Assembly: GCA_047974765.1 (NCBI GenBank)
Contig: JBKECP010000013.1
Location: 129,463-193,462 of the forward strand
Reading direction: 5' to 3'
Origin: JBKECP01 sp047974765
GTDB lineage: Bacteria > Pseudomonadota > Gammaproteobacteria > Pseudomonadales > Halieaceae
Length of the DNA: 64,000 nt
Shown here: in pieces, positions 1-8,846 of the stretch
How the letters are laid out: every line of letters begins with the position of its first letter
Position numbering within the stretch: the first letter of the stretch is position 1
Notes under the pieces: model-generated
Seen by the model: only the letters and a program-made list of their open reading frames with translations
Database searches by the model: none
Told to the model about the DNA's origin: nothing
Program-made: the position numbers and the translations under genes

Positions 1-401
1 ATATGAAAGAAATTTCTCATTATTTAGGCTTTGATGAAAAAGGCGGGAATTTTTTTGTCAGTGGCAAGCCGCTGGTAGTAAAGCTCGTGCATTCAAGTTA
101 TATATCCATTGATGTGTTTATCCATTGGCAACGGGACAAACAGATTTTTCATGGGTCTTCTATACATGTTTGGTCGAATAGTCTTTTTCAGTTAAAAGAA
201 TATGATTTTCTTGGTTTGCCATTTTTGGGTCCGGAGGATTATGACAGCTACCTCCGTGAAAACTATGGGAACTGGGAGGAGGAAAAAAAGGATTTTGACT
301 GTGACAGGGACACACCTAATCTTGGCTTTCCTGATACGCCGCAGGCAAGAGTGTATTGTCAGCATCATTCTGTAGATATTAATTTTTTAAGGCAGATATA
401 A
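1..401 (+). CDS. LicD-like protein, C-terminal part (5' end outside window)
   Basis: The reading frame is open to the left edge, so the Met at position 3 may be internal and the gene is probably cut by the window. About 130 residues are visible. The segment LGPEDYDSYLRENYGNW resembles the C-terminal signature of the LicD/fukutin family (a Y-L-x-x-x-Y-G-x-x-W pattern), whose members transfer phosphocholine or other phospho-groups to surface glycans. The catalytic N-terminal half is not visible, so function rests on this weak C-terminal match and on the neighbours, which also look like surface-polysaccharide genes. The DNA is very AT-rich compared with everything after about 3770, which suggests horizontally acquired cell-surface genes. 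Confidence 0.45.
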   Translation, partial: MKEISHYLGFDEKGGNFFVSGKPLVVKLVHSSYISIDVFIHWQRDKQIFHGSSIHVWSNSLFQLKEYDFLGLPFLGPEDYDSYLRENYGNWEEEKKDFDCDRDTPNLGFPDTPQARVYCQHHSVDINFLRQI

Positions 402-476
402 TTGTAATTATTAAATTTTGCCTGAGTTGGCATTGATTTTTAATAGTTAATCTAAGTGTCGATTTGGTTATTTATT

Positions 477-1454
477 ATGCGTCATGATCCAAAGCTGGAT
501 GGCTTGCGTGCCATTGCTGCTGTTGTAGTAGTAGCTTTTCATTCGTGGGTGCCTGGGTTTGGGAGTGGATTTCTTGGCGTGGATGTGTTTTTTGTTTTAT
601 CTGGATATCTAATAACAAAATTGTTGATAGAAGAAAGATTAAACATGGGGAAAATTAGTTACAATAATTTTTTTGTTAGACGTTTTTGGCGTCTTTATCC
701 AGCATTTTTGCTGCTCCTTTTTATTTATGCTGTTGTTGGGCCAGTTTTATATCCAGAATATGAATTAGCTAAGCATTATAAAGATATTTTAATTTCTGGT
801 TTTTATCTGTCTGATTATGCCGTTGCTTATAATGCTTTGCCATCGGTTTTAAATCACACTTGGAGCCTTGCTGTAGAGGTGCATTTCTACCTGTTATGGC
901 CGTTTATACTCAATTTGATATTGAGAATGCCCAGGAAAAATCTTTTTTTTGTACTATTTATTATGTGGGTGTTAGCAACATTATGGCGGTTATATGCATT
1001 CTTTTTGCTTAAGCATGGATGGACTGAAATTTATCATGGCTTTGGTACGCATTGTAGTGGTTTGATATTTGGGGCGCTAATTGCCACGTTGAAACCAATA
1101 AAAAAACCGTTCTTTAGTAATATTGGGTTTTTGATCTTGTTAATTGCAGCTGTGCTGTTTAAATGGAAGGAAGCAGAAACAGTCTTTTTTGCCTTTACTT
1201 TTTCAGAAGTAGGCTCCGCGCTGCTTATTTTATCTCCTCCTGCCTGGCTGGGTAATAAAGTTCTCGTTTTTACTGGAAAAATATCTTACGGGCTTTATCT
1301 TTGGCACTATCCTATCGTTCGCGTTATGAGAAATTTTGAGGCATCTTGGGAGGGAACTTTTTTTGTGAGTCTGGTATTTGGGGCTTTTCTGGCTATAACA
1401 AGTTACTACATGCTTGAAAAGCCCTTACTGAAGTATAGAGAAAACAAACAATAA
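477..1454 (+). CDS. Membrane acyltransferase, acyltransferase-3 (OafA/YrhL-like) family
   Basis: The protein has about 325 residues. It opens with the family hallmark LDGLRAIAAVVVVAFHSW, which contains the conserved His in the first membrane segment, followed by FLGVDVFFVLSGYLI and an arginine-rich FFVRRFWRLYPAF. HTWSLAVEVHFYLLWP in mid-protein is the second family motif, and around ten hydrophobic segments follow. These enzymes O-acetylate or otherwise O-acylate sugars of LPS, exopolysaccharide or peptidoglycan at the inner membrane. I chose ATG 477 because it places the motif close to the N-terminus. An in-frame GTG at 456 would add seven residues. The flanking LicD-like fragment and the glycosyl/glycerophosphotransferase suggest modification of a cell-surface polymer. 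Confidence 0.85.
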   Translation: MRHDPKLDGLRAIAAVVVVAFHSWVPGFGSGFLGVDVFFVLSGYLITKLLIEERLNMGKISYNNFFVRRFWRLYPAFLLLLFIYAVVGPVLYPEYELAKHYKDILISGFYLSDYAVAYNALPSVLNHTWSLAVEVHFYLLWPFILNLILRMPRKNLFFVLFIMWVLATLWRLYAFFLLKHGWTEIYHGFGTHCSGLIFGALIATLKPIKKPFFSNIGFLILLIAAVLFKWKEAETVFFAFTFSEVGSALLILSPPAWLGNKVLVFTGKISYGLYLWHYPIVRVMRNFEASWEGTFFVSLVFGAFLAITSYYMLEKPLLKYRENKQ

Positions 1455-1556
1455 AATTTTAGTTATTTTTTCTAATATTTTTTAGGATAAGTTTTATAGA
1501 AAGCGCATGTATTTTATTAAGATATATATAAAATGGATTGAAGAGGTTTTTGATTA

Positions 1557-3746
1557 ATGGAAATAATCGACCCAAAGATTTCTGTTATTATACCTGTATA
1601 TAATTGTGAAGATTATTTGCAGGACTGTTTGAATTCAATTTATGAGCAAACCTACAAAAATTATGAAATCATAGCGATTAATGATGGATCAACTGATGAT
1701 AGTCTCGCCATACTTAAACGCAATGCAAGATCCCATAATGCTTTTAAAGTAATTGACCAGGAAAATAAGGGCCAGGGTCATGCTCGAAACAGGGCAGTTA
1801 AAATTGCTCGCGGTGAATATATTCAATTTGTTGATTCTGATGATAAAATCGATCCGCTTACTTTTGAGTTGGCTGTAGCGCGGGCAGATAAAGATCAATC
1901 AGATTTAGTTCATTATGACTGGAAATTGTTAAGTTTATCAGTGAGTCGTCCGTCAACGTTTGTATATTATAATCAAGATCCATTTCATCATAAATACATG
2001 CTAAAAGGTTCTGAGTGTGATGAGCTCATGCGGATCAAGCATTATTTTAGTGTCAACAACCTATATCGTCGATCATTTATTATTGATAAAAAAATTACTT
2101 ATGGTGAAGTTGGAATCTATGAAGACATTGTATTTATAGTGAGGGTTGCAAATAGCGCAAATAGTATTTCAATACTTCATTCTCCGCTATATATAGTACG
2201 ACGAAATATGACATCAACCACTAGAACAGGGCATGATGACGATCGTCATGCCATTGGGTATATTAATGCAATCAAAAATTCTTTATATATTTTAAATCCT
2301 AGAACAAAGCATACTAATTTTTATCTTTTGAATTATTTTCAGGAAAAATTTATTGTCTACTACATGAATCGAATCCCAAAAGGCAGCAAAAAAAAGTTTT
2401 TGAAAGATTTTGTTGATGCCGTATATAAGATGGATGTTGTCATTCCTGGTGGTAATGGTGCAGGCAAGATAATTAGTTTTTGCATTAAAAATAATGTCTA
2501 TAGTAATCGTAGATATAGCTTATTTAAAACGCTTGTTTATTATAGAAGATATATTCGGCCTCGTATAAACAAAATAAAAAGAAATTTTAAAAAATTGAGG
2601 AGTTATTTGAAGAATAAAAATAATAAAAAGCAAAAAACTCGAATTTTAAATCGAAGATCAATAGTTTTTCTTGGTTTTGATTTTCGGTATACAGGAAATT
2701 CGCGTTATCTTTTTGAGGCTTTGATATCAAGCGAGCATTTTGAAAGCAGGAACATATGGTTTTCAACATTAGATGACAGGGTTGATAAAAAATATAAATT
2801 AATACCTGAAAGTGAAGATTTTTTTAATCGTATAAATGAAGCTGAGCTGATTATAGCTGAGAGTTGGATTCCTGCTTATGTAAAAAAATATTCTGACACT
2901 ATTATTTTGCAATTATGGCATGGGACAGCACTTAAAAAATTATTGTTTGATAGTAATGAGTCCGAAATTATCGGAAAAAATCCAAGACATAAATTAGAAA
3001 AATATAAGGATATTTTGCGTTGGGATTATTTGCTGGTTGATAGTGATGAAGGGGCTGCGCGCTTTCGCAGTGCTTTTTTGTTTCCTGAGCATCGCTTGAT
3101 TCGTGCTGGTTATCCACGTGTTAAATATCTTATTGATAATATAGAAAATAAAAATAAAAAACAGTTAATTAAAATTGAAGTTGGTTTTTCTGAAGAACAG
3201 CTAACAAAAAAAGTGGTGTTATATGCACCAACATGGCGTGATTATAACTATGGTATCTCTTCTGAAAATCAGGATATGAGCTATATCATCGACTTGGAAA
3301 AGCTGGCTGAAAGATTGGGTGATGATTATATTATTTTATATAATGATCATCATTATTTGTCGGCAATTCCTGCTCCGAATCATCCTCGTTGTATTAACGT
3401 AAGCGCGAATGAGTCACAAGAAATATTGCTTATAAGTGACTTTTTGGTTAGTGATTATTCATCTATAATCTATGATGCCTTTGCAGTTAATATTCCTGTA
3501 GCAATTTGTGCACCCGATTATGATGTTTATCAAAAGTCTAGAGGAGTTTACGATGATGCGTGGGATAAATTAAGACCTTTTGTTGTTTATAAGGAAGATG
3601 ATTTGGTGAAGTATATTAAGAATTTTATGGGCTATGAACATAAAATAAATCTAAATTTTTTAGAGACTTATACATACCATGATCGGGTTAATATTATTGA
3701 TTTTATCAGTGAGCTAAATGGTGAAACTATAGAGAGAGACTGGTAG
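1557..3746 (+). CDS. Bifunctional GT2 glycosyltransferase / CDP-glycerol glycerophosphotransferase-like protein
   Basis: The protein has 729 residues and two enzyme domains. Residues about 7-240 are a GT-A family 2 glycosyltransferase: ISVIIPVYNCE at 9-19, NDGSTDDS at 42-49, and FVDSDD (the DXD-type metal site) at 91-96. A basic linker at about 320-365 follows. Residues about 368-700 resemble TagB/TagF glycerophosphotransferases, with QLWHGTALK at 452-460, YAPTWRD at 556-562 and SDYSSIIYD at 632-640. The likely product is a glycan carrying glycerol-phosphate or another polyol-phosphate, as in some Gram-negative capsules and O-antigens. ATG 1557 follows a GAAGAGG Shine-Dalgarno sequence. The gene is AT-rich like its upstream neighbours. 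The exact donor and acceptor cannot be read. Confidence 0.85.
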   Translation: MEIIDPKISVIIPVYNCEDYLQDCLNSIYEQTYKNYEIIAINDGSTDDSLAILKRNARSHNAFKVIDQENKGQGHARNRAVKIARGEYIQFVDSDDKIDPLTFELAVARADKDQSDLVHYDWKLLSLSVSRPSTFVYYNQDPFHHKYMLKGSECDELMRIKHYFSVNNLYRRSFIIDKKITYGEVGIYEDIVFIVRVANSANSISILHSPLYIVRRNMTSTTRTGHDDDRHAIGYINAIKNSLYILNPRTKHTNFYLLNYFQEKFIVYYMNRIPKGSKKKFLKDFVDAVYKMDVVIPGGNGAGKIISFCIKNNVYSNRRYSLFKTLVYYRRYIRPRINKIKRNFKKLRSYLKNKNNKKQKTRILNRRSIVFLGFDFRYTGNSRYLFEALISSEHFESRNIWFSTLDDRVDKKYKLIPESEDFFNRINEAELIIAESWIPAYVKKYSDTIILQLWHGTALKKLLFDSNESEIIGKNPRHKLEKYKDILRWDYLLVDSDEGAARFRSAFLFPEHRLIRAGYPRVKYLIDNIENKNKKQLIKIEVGFSEEQLTKKVVLYAPTWRDYNYGISSENQDMSYIIDLEKLAERLGDDYIILYNDHHYLSAIPAPNHPRCINVSANESQEILLISDFLVSDYSSIIYDAFAVNIPVAICAPDYDVYQKSRGVYDDAWDKLRPFVVYKEDDLVKYIKNFMGYEHKINLNFLETYTYHDRVNIIDFISELNGETIERDW

Positions 3747-3771
3747 ATTAAGTGATAATGTCTGTTGATAT

Positions 3772-5220
3772 TCAAAATATACTATTATTGGGCTTTTTGA
3801 CTTGTTTAATCAGTGACATTGTATGCGCCAACAAAAATACCGCAGGTATGGCTGCGTAAATAATTGCTCTGTTGACCTGGGTGTAATCTAGGGCGAATAC
3901 ATAACGTTCACTGAAGTAATAAACAAAGGCAATAAATAATAGTGTCGCCATGAGGGCGCACAGCTCAACAAAAACGGCCGATATTAACTGCGGTTTTAGT
4001 AGTAGATAAAGTAGTGCGGCACATATGAGATAGACTGTCAGGTTCCAGTTAATCATTTTAAACAGTGCGCTGACAAAAGCTGCGCTGACGTTGTGAAAGC
4101 TGAAGTCATAGTTGCCAAGGTAGGGCAGTAATATACCCTCTGTCGATAATTTGATCGGACCCAGTGCGGGAATTGAAAACTCTATTCCGATAACAATGGC
4201 GGTGATGATGACGACTACCGAGGCAGTCAGGCCGATCATGGTTGGTCGGTGTCGTATGGCAAGGCTGATTAATGCCGTAGCAAGAACAATTGCTCCCATA
4301 ACCAGTCCTGGCATTTTAATTTGTGTGCAGGCGATGGCGAGTAAAATTGCCAGCGTCAGATATTGAAAACCATGACCGCGCTTCCATGCAGACAGTGCCA
4401 TGACGGCGCAACCAAAGAAAGCCGCAACCCATAAATCTGCATAGCCCGCCAGTGCAATATGCACATTGATAAAGGGCATGCTGAGTAACATGTAAGTTCC
4501 CATAAGCGCGATCACAGGGCTCACTTCCAGCAGTCGAAGGTGGCCATAGCAGGCCAGTCCCATAGCAATGGCGATTAACAGCCAGGGGTAATAAATAGCG
4601 GTGTGATCCGCTGTGCCCATGCCCAGCATTGCCCATAGTTGTACCAGTGGAATAATGTTGGGGTATTTCCAGGCGTTGCCGGCGCCAGCGGTATAAATGA
4701 GATTGCCCTGATCTGTATTTAACCAGTCGCTTCGGCTTCCCCACTCCACCAGCTCGCCAAAGTGGTACCAGACAAGTGGTTTGGGAGCCCAGTTCATCCA
4801 CGCATCCCAGGGAAAGAGTGGCAGTAGGGAAAGTTCATGTGCCAGTACCAGATGGCGATAGCACAGCAGCGCCAGCAGCAGACAAGTCAGCCCGGTTTGC
4901 CAGGCTTTTTGTGCGGAATGTTTCTGTGCTGTTGCCGGATGTCGGGCGGTTTCTGATGATCTTAGTTTTGTAATTATTACTACACTTATCAAAAGCAGTA
5001 GTCCCGCTGGTGCCCAGAAACTTTCAGGAAGATGGAGTTTTTCCCACAACCACAGCAAGGTGGTACTCAATAAAATGCCGATAGCATAACCTTGTCCCAA
5101 CAGCAGCCAGATGTTTTTTTTACGGGCTTTTTCAAGTATCAGTGCAGTAACCATTGCCCCGGTTAGCCAGGGTAAAAACAGAGCAACAAGTGCGCCAAAA
5201 ACAGATATTTCATTTGTCAT
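3772..5220 (-). CDS. Polytopic inner-membrane protein, GT-C-like, unknown function
   Basis: This 482-residue protein is almost entirely hydrophobic, with roughly eleven to twelve membrane segments. The first large extracytoplasmic loop contains WDAWMNWAPKPLVWYHFG, that is, acidic and aromatic residues right after a membrane helix. That layout is common in lipid-linked-sugar GT-C glycosyltransferases, but I do not recognise a specific family. The start overlaps the end of the upstream gene (5217-6443) by 4 bp, so the two are almost certainly co-translated downstream of pdxA. It converges with the AT-rich polysaccharide gene ending at 3746. The base composition is like the core genes, not like the island. 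A role in the cell envelope is inferred only from topology and neighbours. Confidence 0.6.
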   Translation of the reverse strand: MTNEISVFGALVALFLPWLTGAMVTALILEKARKKNIWLLLGQGYAIGILLSTTLLWLWEKLHLPESFWAPAGLLLLISVVIITKLRSSETARHPATAQKHSAQKAWQTGLTCLLLALLCYRHLVLAHELSLLPLFPWDAWMNWAPKPLVWYHFGELVEWGSRSDWLNTDQGNLIYTAGAGNAWKYPNIIPLVQLWAMLGMGTADHTAIYYPWLLIAIAMGLACYGHLRLLEVSPVIALMGTYMLLSMPFINVHIALAGYADLWVAAFFGCAVMALSAWKRGHGFQYLTLAILLAIACTQIKMPGLVMGAIVLATALISLAIRHRPTMIGLTASVVVIITAIVIGIEFSIPALGPIKLSTEGILLPYLGNYDFSFHNVSAAFVSALFKMINWNLTVYLICAALLYLLLKPQLISAVFVELCALMATLLFIAFVYYFSERYVFALDYTQVNRAIIYAAIPAVFLLAHTMSLIKQVKKPNNSIF

Positions 5221-6443
5221 TGTTCACCCTTTTCCTGAATGCGATACAGGCTGCCTTGCTCGTGGTTATCAATAAGTTCAACCTCAAGATGATAATTTTC
5301 CCATTCAAGCTGCTGTGTTGCTGTGTTGTAGTTAAGCCCCGGTACCTTTCCAAGAAGTAGAATAAAATCGCCTGCGGATGAGTGGTTTGGCTGAGGGAAG
5401 CGATCATAGTTATAGCTATTGTGAGGTAGCAGGTAGTACTGCATTTTTAGTCGTCGATAGGTACGTCGATCTGAATCGTGTAACAAAAATATCCGTGCTC
5501 CGGGGGTGGGCAATGCCTTGGTCTTTAGGTGTTGTGCATACAGATAAAGATCGGCATCACGCTCGGCAAGGTGTTTTTCATGCATGCTTTTGTCAGCATA
5601 CAGATATTTGCTTTCTTCCAGATTAAGGTTCAGTTCATGCTGCCAGAGTGCATCCAGAGATAGCCAGGGAATAAAAACAGCGGTGGCGTAGGCAGTGACA
5701 TATTGTTTTGGCTTAAATCTTGCCAACAGGCATAGCAAAATAGTGGCTGTCGCTGCCCAGCTTGCCATTGTTACCGTAGGTGACAGAATGGGATTTTTTA
5801 CTGACCCGATTAGATGGTGAGCTGATTTTTGTGACCACCCCCTCATCAGAGTCCATTCCAGCCAGATGGTTTGCAGCAGCTTTTTTATTGAGGCAGGCTT
5901 GAAGGAAAGCTGGTGAATAATAAGTGCGTTGTCCCGTGGTTCTCCGTAGATATCAAGTCCAATTTCAGTGATGGTTCCAGACCAGTTGGCATCTTTTGTC
6001 AGGTGCTGAATAATTGGAGCATTATTGTTCCAGTGCAGCAGTGTGCGATGCAATGTATCGCTGTCATCAGCACGGCGCCAGATCAGGTAGGCATATTGTC
6101 GGGGATGATAGTTTTCAATATCTGCTTCGATAAAGGGATAGTCCGCCGCATTGATTCGGGTTTTACTGGTAGCCAGACTTCGCCCATCAGACAGGGCGGT
6201 GATTTGTAGTGTCTCGTTTTTTGTGTATTTGCCTTCGCCATCACGCATTATCAGGCTGTTGCCATTGAAGCTGCGTTCTGTAATGGCTTTTTTTTCGCCT
6301 TCATCGCGTTGCGTATGTAGTTCAGGTGACAGCGAAAGATAAGCGCTCAGCAGTAGTGCTGCACTGATCATCAGTGCAGCAAGTGCAGCCACAAGATTCC
6401 ACAGAAAATCACGATTGCTGATATTGATGTCACTGGCCGTCAT
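5217..6443 (-). CDS. Membrane protein of unknown function, partner of the GT-C-like protein
   Basis: The protein has 408 residues. A short cytoplasmic N-terminus is followed by one membrane segment at about residues 14-37, then an extracytoplasmic beta-rich domain of about 170 residues with several Trp residues. Two membrane segments follow (roughly 228-265), and then a soluble C-terminal domain containing ARIFLLHDSDRRTYRRLK. I recognise no named family. Its ATG lies inside the 3' end of pdxA (14 bp overlap) and its stop overlaps the next gene by 4 bp, so it belongs to the lptD-surA-pdxA transcription unit. The conserved coupling with the polytopic membrane protein suggests that the two act together, perhaps as a glycosyl-transfer machine with an accessory periplasmic domain. 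This is inference. Confidence 0.6.
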   Translation of the reverse strand: MTASDINISNRDFLWNLVAALAALMISAALLLSAYLSLSPELHTQRDEGEKKAITERSFNGNSLIMRDGEGKYTKNETLQITALSDGRSLATSKTRINAADYPFIEADIENYHPRQYAYLIWRRADDSDTLHRTLLHWNNNAPIIQHLTKDANWSGTITEIGLDIYGEPRDNALIIHQLSFKPASIKKLLQTIWLEWTLMRGWSQKSAHHLIGSVKNPILSPTVTMASWAATATILLCLLARFKPKQYVTAYATAVFIPWLSLDALWQHELNLNLEESKYLYADKSMHEKHLAERDADLYLYAQHLKTKALPTPGARIFLLHDSDRRTYRRLKMQYYLLPHNSYNYDRFPQPNHSSAGDFILLLGKVPGLNYNTATQQLEWENYHLEVELIDNHEQGSLYRIQEKGEQ

Positions 6444-7452
6444 GCAAATTATTCCCAGCGTGTGTTTGTGCCAGTTTACTGGCGAGTGCTATTGCAAGCT
6501 CCAGGCTCGATCCGTCCGCTTTGCCGCTACCAGCAAGGTCCAGCGCTGTGCCGTGGTCCACTGAGGTGCGTATGAGTGGCAGACCAAGGGTGATATTGAT
6601 CGCTTTGCCAAAACCTGCATATTTGAGTACCGGCAGACCCTGGTCGTGGTACATGGCCAGGAAAGTGTCAACTTGTGCCAGCATTGTGGGGTTAAAGGCC
6701 GTATCGGCGGGTAAGGGGCCGGTCAGCTGCAATCCCCCTGCGCGCAATTTTTCCACCACAGGGGTGATGACTTCAATTTCTTCGCGGCCCATATGGCCAC
6801 CTTCACCGGCGTGAGGGTTCAGGCCCAGTACGGCGATATGAGGTGTATTGAGGCCAAATTTATGTTGCAGGTCAGTGTGCAGAATATGAATGGTCTGCTC
6901 CAGTGTTTCAGGTGTGATGGCTGCACTGACCTGCGACAGGGGCAGGTGAGTGGTGACCAGAGCTACCCGCAGATTTTGGGTCGCCAGCATCATGACTACG
7001 CGGTTGGTTTGGGTTTTTTCTGCCAGAAATTCAGTGTGGCCGCTGAAGGGGATGCCTGCATCATTGATAATGGACTTTTGCACCGGTGCGGTGACCATGG
7101 CCTGGAAATGGCCGTGTCGGCAGCCTTCAACGGCAGCTTGCAAAGTGGCAAGAACATAGTGCGCGTTGCGTACATTCAGCACGCCTGTCTGTACAGGTGC
7201 GGCCACCGTAAAGGGCAGAACCTGAAGCCTGCCTGGATGATGTTTTTGCGGTGGCTTTTGCCTGTCGTAGGTTTCAATAAGCAATGGCAGGCCCAGTCTG
7301 GCGGCGCGTGCCTGTAGAAGATCGGGATCAGCAATAGCTACCAGGCTTGCATCCCACGGTTTTTGTGCCGCCATTATCGTAATATCGGGACCGATACCGG
7401 CGGGTTCACCGGTGGTGATGGCGATAGTAGGTGTAACCGTGACTGTGCTCAT
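6430..7452 (-). CDS. pdxA: 4-hydroxythreonine-4-phosphate dehydrogenase
   Basis: The protein has 340 residues, the usual length. PdxA oxidises 4-phosphohydroxy-L-threonine in the DXP-dependent pathway to pyridoxal 5'-phosphate. Visible family features are ITTGEPAGIGPD near the N-terminus, FSGHTEFLAEKT, GLNPHAGEGGHMG (a metal-ligand His region) and AMYHDQGLPVLKYAG with the second metal His. The C-terminus carries the typical SVDHGTALDLAG. It lies 71 bp downstream of surA, in the usual lptD-surA-pdxA order. A hairpin (7478-7512) sits in the gap. The usual next gene, ksgA, is absent and is replaced by two membrane protein genes that overlap the pdxA end. Confidence 0.96.
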   Translation of the reverse strand: MSTVTVTPTIAITTGEPAGIGPDITIMAAQKPWDASLVAIADPDLLQARAARLGLPLLIETYDRQKPPQKHHPGRLQVLPFTVAAPVQTGVLNVRNAHYVLATLQAAVEGCRHGHFQAMVTAPVQKSIINDAGIPFSGHTEFLAEKTQTNRVVMMLATQNLRVALVTTHLPLSQVSAAITPETLEQTIHILHTDLQHKFGLNTPHIAVLGLNPHAGEGGHMGREEIEVITPVVEKLRAGGLQLTGPLPADTAFNPTMLAQVDTFLAMYHDQGLPVLKYAGFGKAINITLGLPLIRTSVDHGTALDLAGSGKADGSSLELAIALASKLAQTHAGNNLHDGQ

Positions 7453-7477
7453 AGTCTGCTTTATTTGATGTTATTGA

Positions 7478-7512
7478 CACCCGGTTTTATATTTGCAGGA
7501 TGTAACCGGGTG
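7478..7512. repeat. Intergenic hairpin between surA and pdxA
   Basis: CACCCGGTT at 7478-7486 pairs perfectly with AACCGGGTG at 7504-7512 around a 17-nt loop. On the minus strand it lies between the surA stop and the pdxA start and has no following T-run, so it is more likely an mRNA processing or stability element, or a decayed repeat unit, than a terminator. Confidence 0.45.
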
Positions 7513-7523
7513 CCGATGACACT

Positions 7524-8846
7524 TTATTTAATATCGACATAGGCCTCGTCGCGGATAGTTCTCAGCCAGGCATCAAGTTCTTCCTGATATTTTCGGTTGT
7601 GCAGATGTTCAGCTGCTTTATTGCGGATCGCCTGGCTGGTCATGTCCTGATTCCGACGCTCAAGTACATTGATAATGTGCCAGCCAAAACGGCTGTGTAG
7701 TGGTTCGGAGATCTGGCCGACTTCCGTTGCATCCATCATGGCTTCAAATTCGGGTACCATTTGGCCGGACTGGGTCCAGCCGAGACTGCCGCCTTCCTGG
7801 GCTGAGCCGATATCTTCAGAGTATTCTTTGGCCAGTTCGCCAAAATCTTCGCCATTTTCTGCGCGCTGTCTGAGCCTGGTAATCAGCTTGCGGGCCTGCT
7901 CGTCGGTCATGATTTCACTGGGACGAATAAGGATATGGCGGACTTTTGTTTGAGCTACAATCTGTTCACCGCCACGTTTGGCGTTCATGCTGATTAAGTG
8001 AATGCCACTGGCACTGCGAATGGGGTCAGCGGTTTCACCAACGGCAAGGCCGGGTGCAATGTTGGCGAACAGGGAGGGCAGATCATCCTGCTTACGCCAG
8101 CCCAAATCGCCGCCAGAGAAGCGGTAAGGACTGGTGCTGGATGAGATAACGGTGTCAAAGGCTTCGCCGGCACGAATACGTTTGAGTAATTTATTGACCT
8201 GTGCTTCTGCCGCTGCAACCTGCTCATCGCTGGCATCCGGTGATAGTGGCAGCAGGGCGTGAACAATACGGTATTCAGGCTGACTCTGTTCCTGTCCTTC
8301 CGGCGAAGTCAGAAAATTATCGATTTCCTGATCGGTGATCTGGATGCGTTGATTGACGTTACCGGACTGTACCCGTTGCAGTATCATTTCCCGGCGCACA
8401 TCTTCACGCATGGCGGTATAGGATTGACCTTCCTGTTCCAGCCGGGAGATGAACTGGTCGACAGACAGGTTGTTTTGGGCGGCAATCCGCCCTACAGCGG
8501 CATCCAGTTGGGTATCGGAAATACGCACACCGGCACGTTGGCCCAGTTGCAACTGGATACTCTCCAGTATCAGCCGGTCGAGTGTCTCTTTGATCAGTAC
8601 ATCCTCGGGCGGCATGTCCATTCCACGTCTGCGAACGTTTTCAGCAATCGTGGTCAGTCGCCCGCGCAGTTCGGAGGCCATGATGATATCGTCATCAACC
8701 ACGGCAACAACCTGATCCAGTATTTCAGTATTGGCCCGAACGGTGAGTGACCCCAGGCACAGGGCAAGTCCCAGCATGACATGCAGTAAAATTTGAAAGC
8801 GGCGGTACAACGGTGTGCCCTCCTCGGGGTTGTGGTTAATACTCAC
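7524..8846 (-). CDS. surA: Periplasmic peptidyl-prolyl isomerase and outer-membrane-protein chaperone SurA
   Basis: The protein has 440 residues. An N-terminal signal sequence (hydrophobic LLHVMLGLALCLGSLTVRA, cleavage near VRA-NT) directs it to the periplasm. The SurA N-domain opens with VVAVVDDDIIMASEL. Two parvulin (PPIC) domains follow: the first around EYRIVHALLPL to SASGIHLISM, and the second around KVRHILIRPSEI to SRFGWHIINVLERR. It escorts unfolded beta-barrel proteins, including LptD, to the BAM complex. The ATG at 8846 lies inside the lptD 3' end (11 bp overlap), so the two are translationally coupled, as is common. The N-region before the signal is a little long; a later start is possible. 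Confidence 0.97.
   Translation of the reverse strand: MSINHNPEEGTPLYRRFQILLHVMLGLALCLGSLTVRANTEILDQVVAVVDDDIIMASELRGRLTTIAENVRRRGMDMPPEDVLIKETLDRLILESIQLQLGQRAGVRISDTQLDAAVGRIAAQNNLSVDQFISRLEQEGQSYTAMREDVRREMILQRVQSGNVNQRIQITDQEIDNFLTSPEGQEQSQPEYRIVHALLPLSPDASDEQVAAAEAQVNKLLKRIRAGEAFDTVISSSTSPYRFSGGDLGWRKQDDLPSLFANIAPGLAVGETADPIRSASGIHLISMNAKRGGEQIVAQTKVRHILIRPSEIMTDEQARKLITRLRQRAENGEDFGELAKEYSEDIGSAQEGGSLGWTQSGQMVPEFEAMMDATEVGQISEPLHSRFGWHIINVLERRNQDMTSQAIRNKAAEHLHNRKYQEELDAWLRTIRDEAYVDIK

Noticed and set aside
4316..4801. Second minus-strand frame inside the GT-C-like gene
   Set aside because: An alternative frame of the same DNA; the 482-codon frame has consistent membrane topology.
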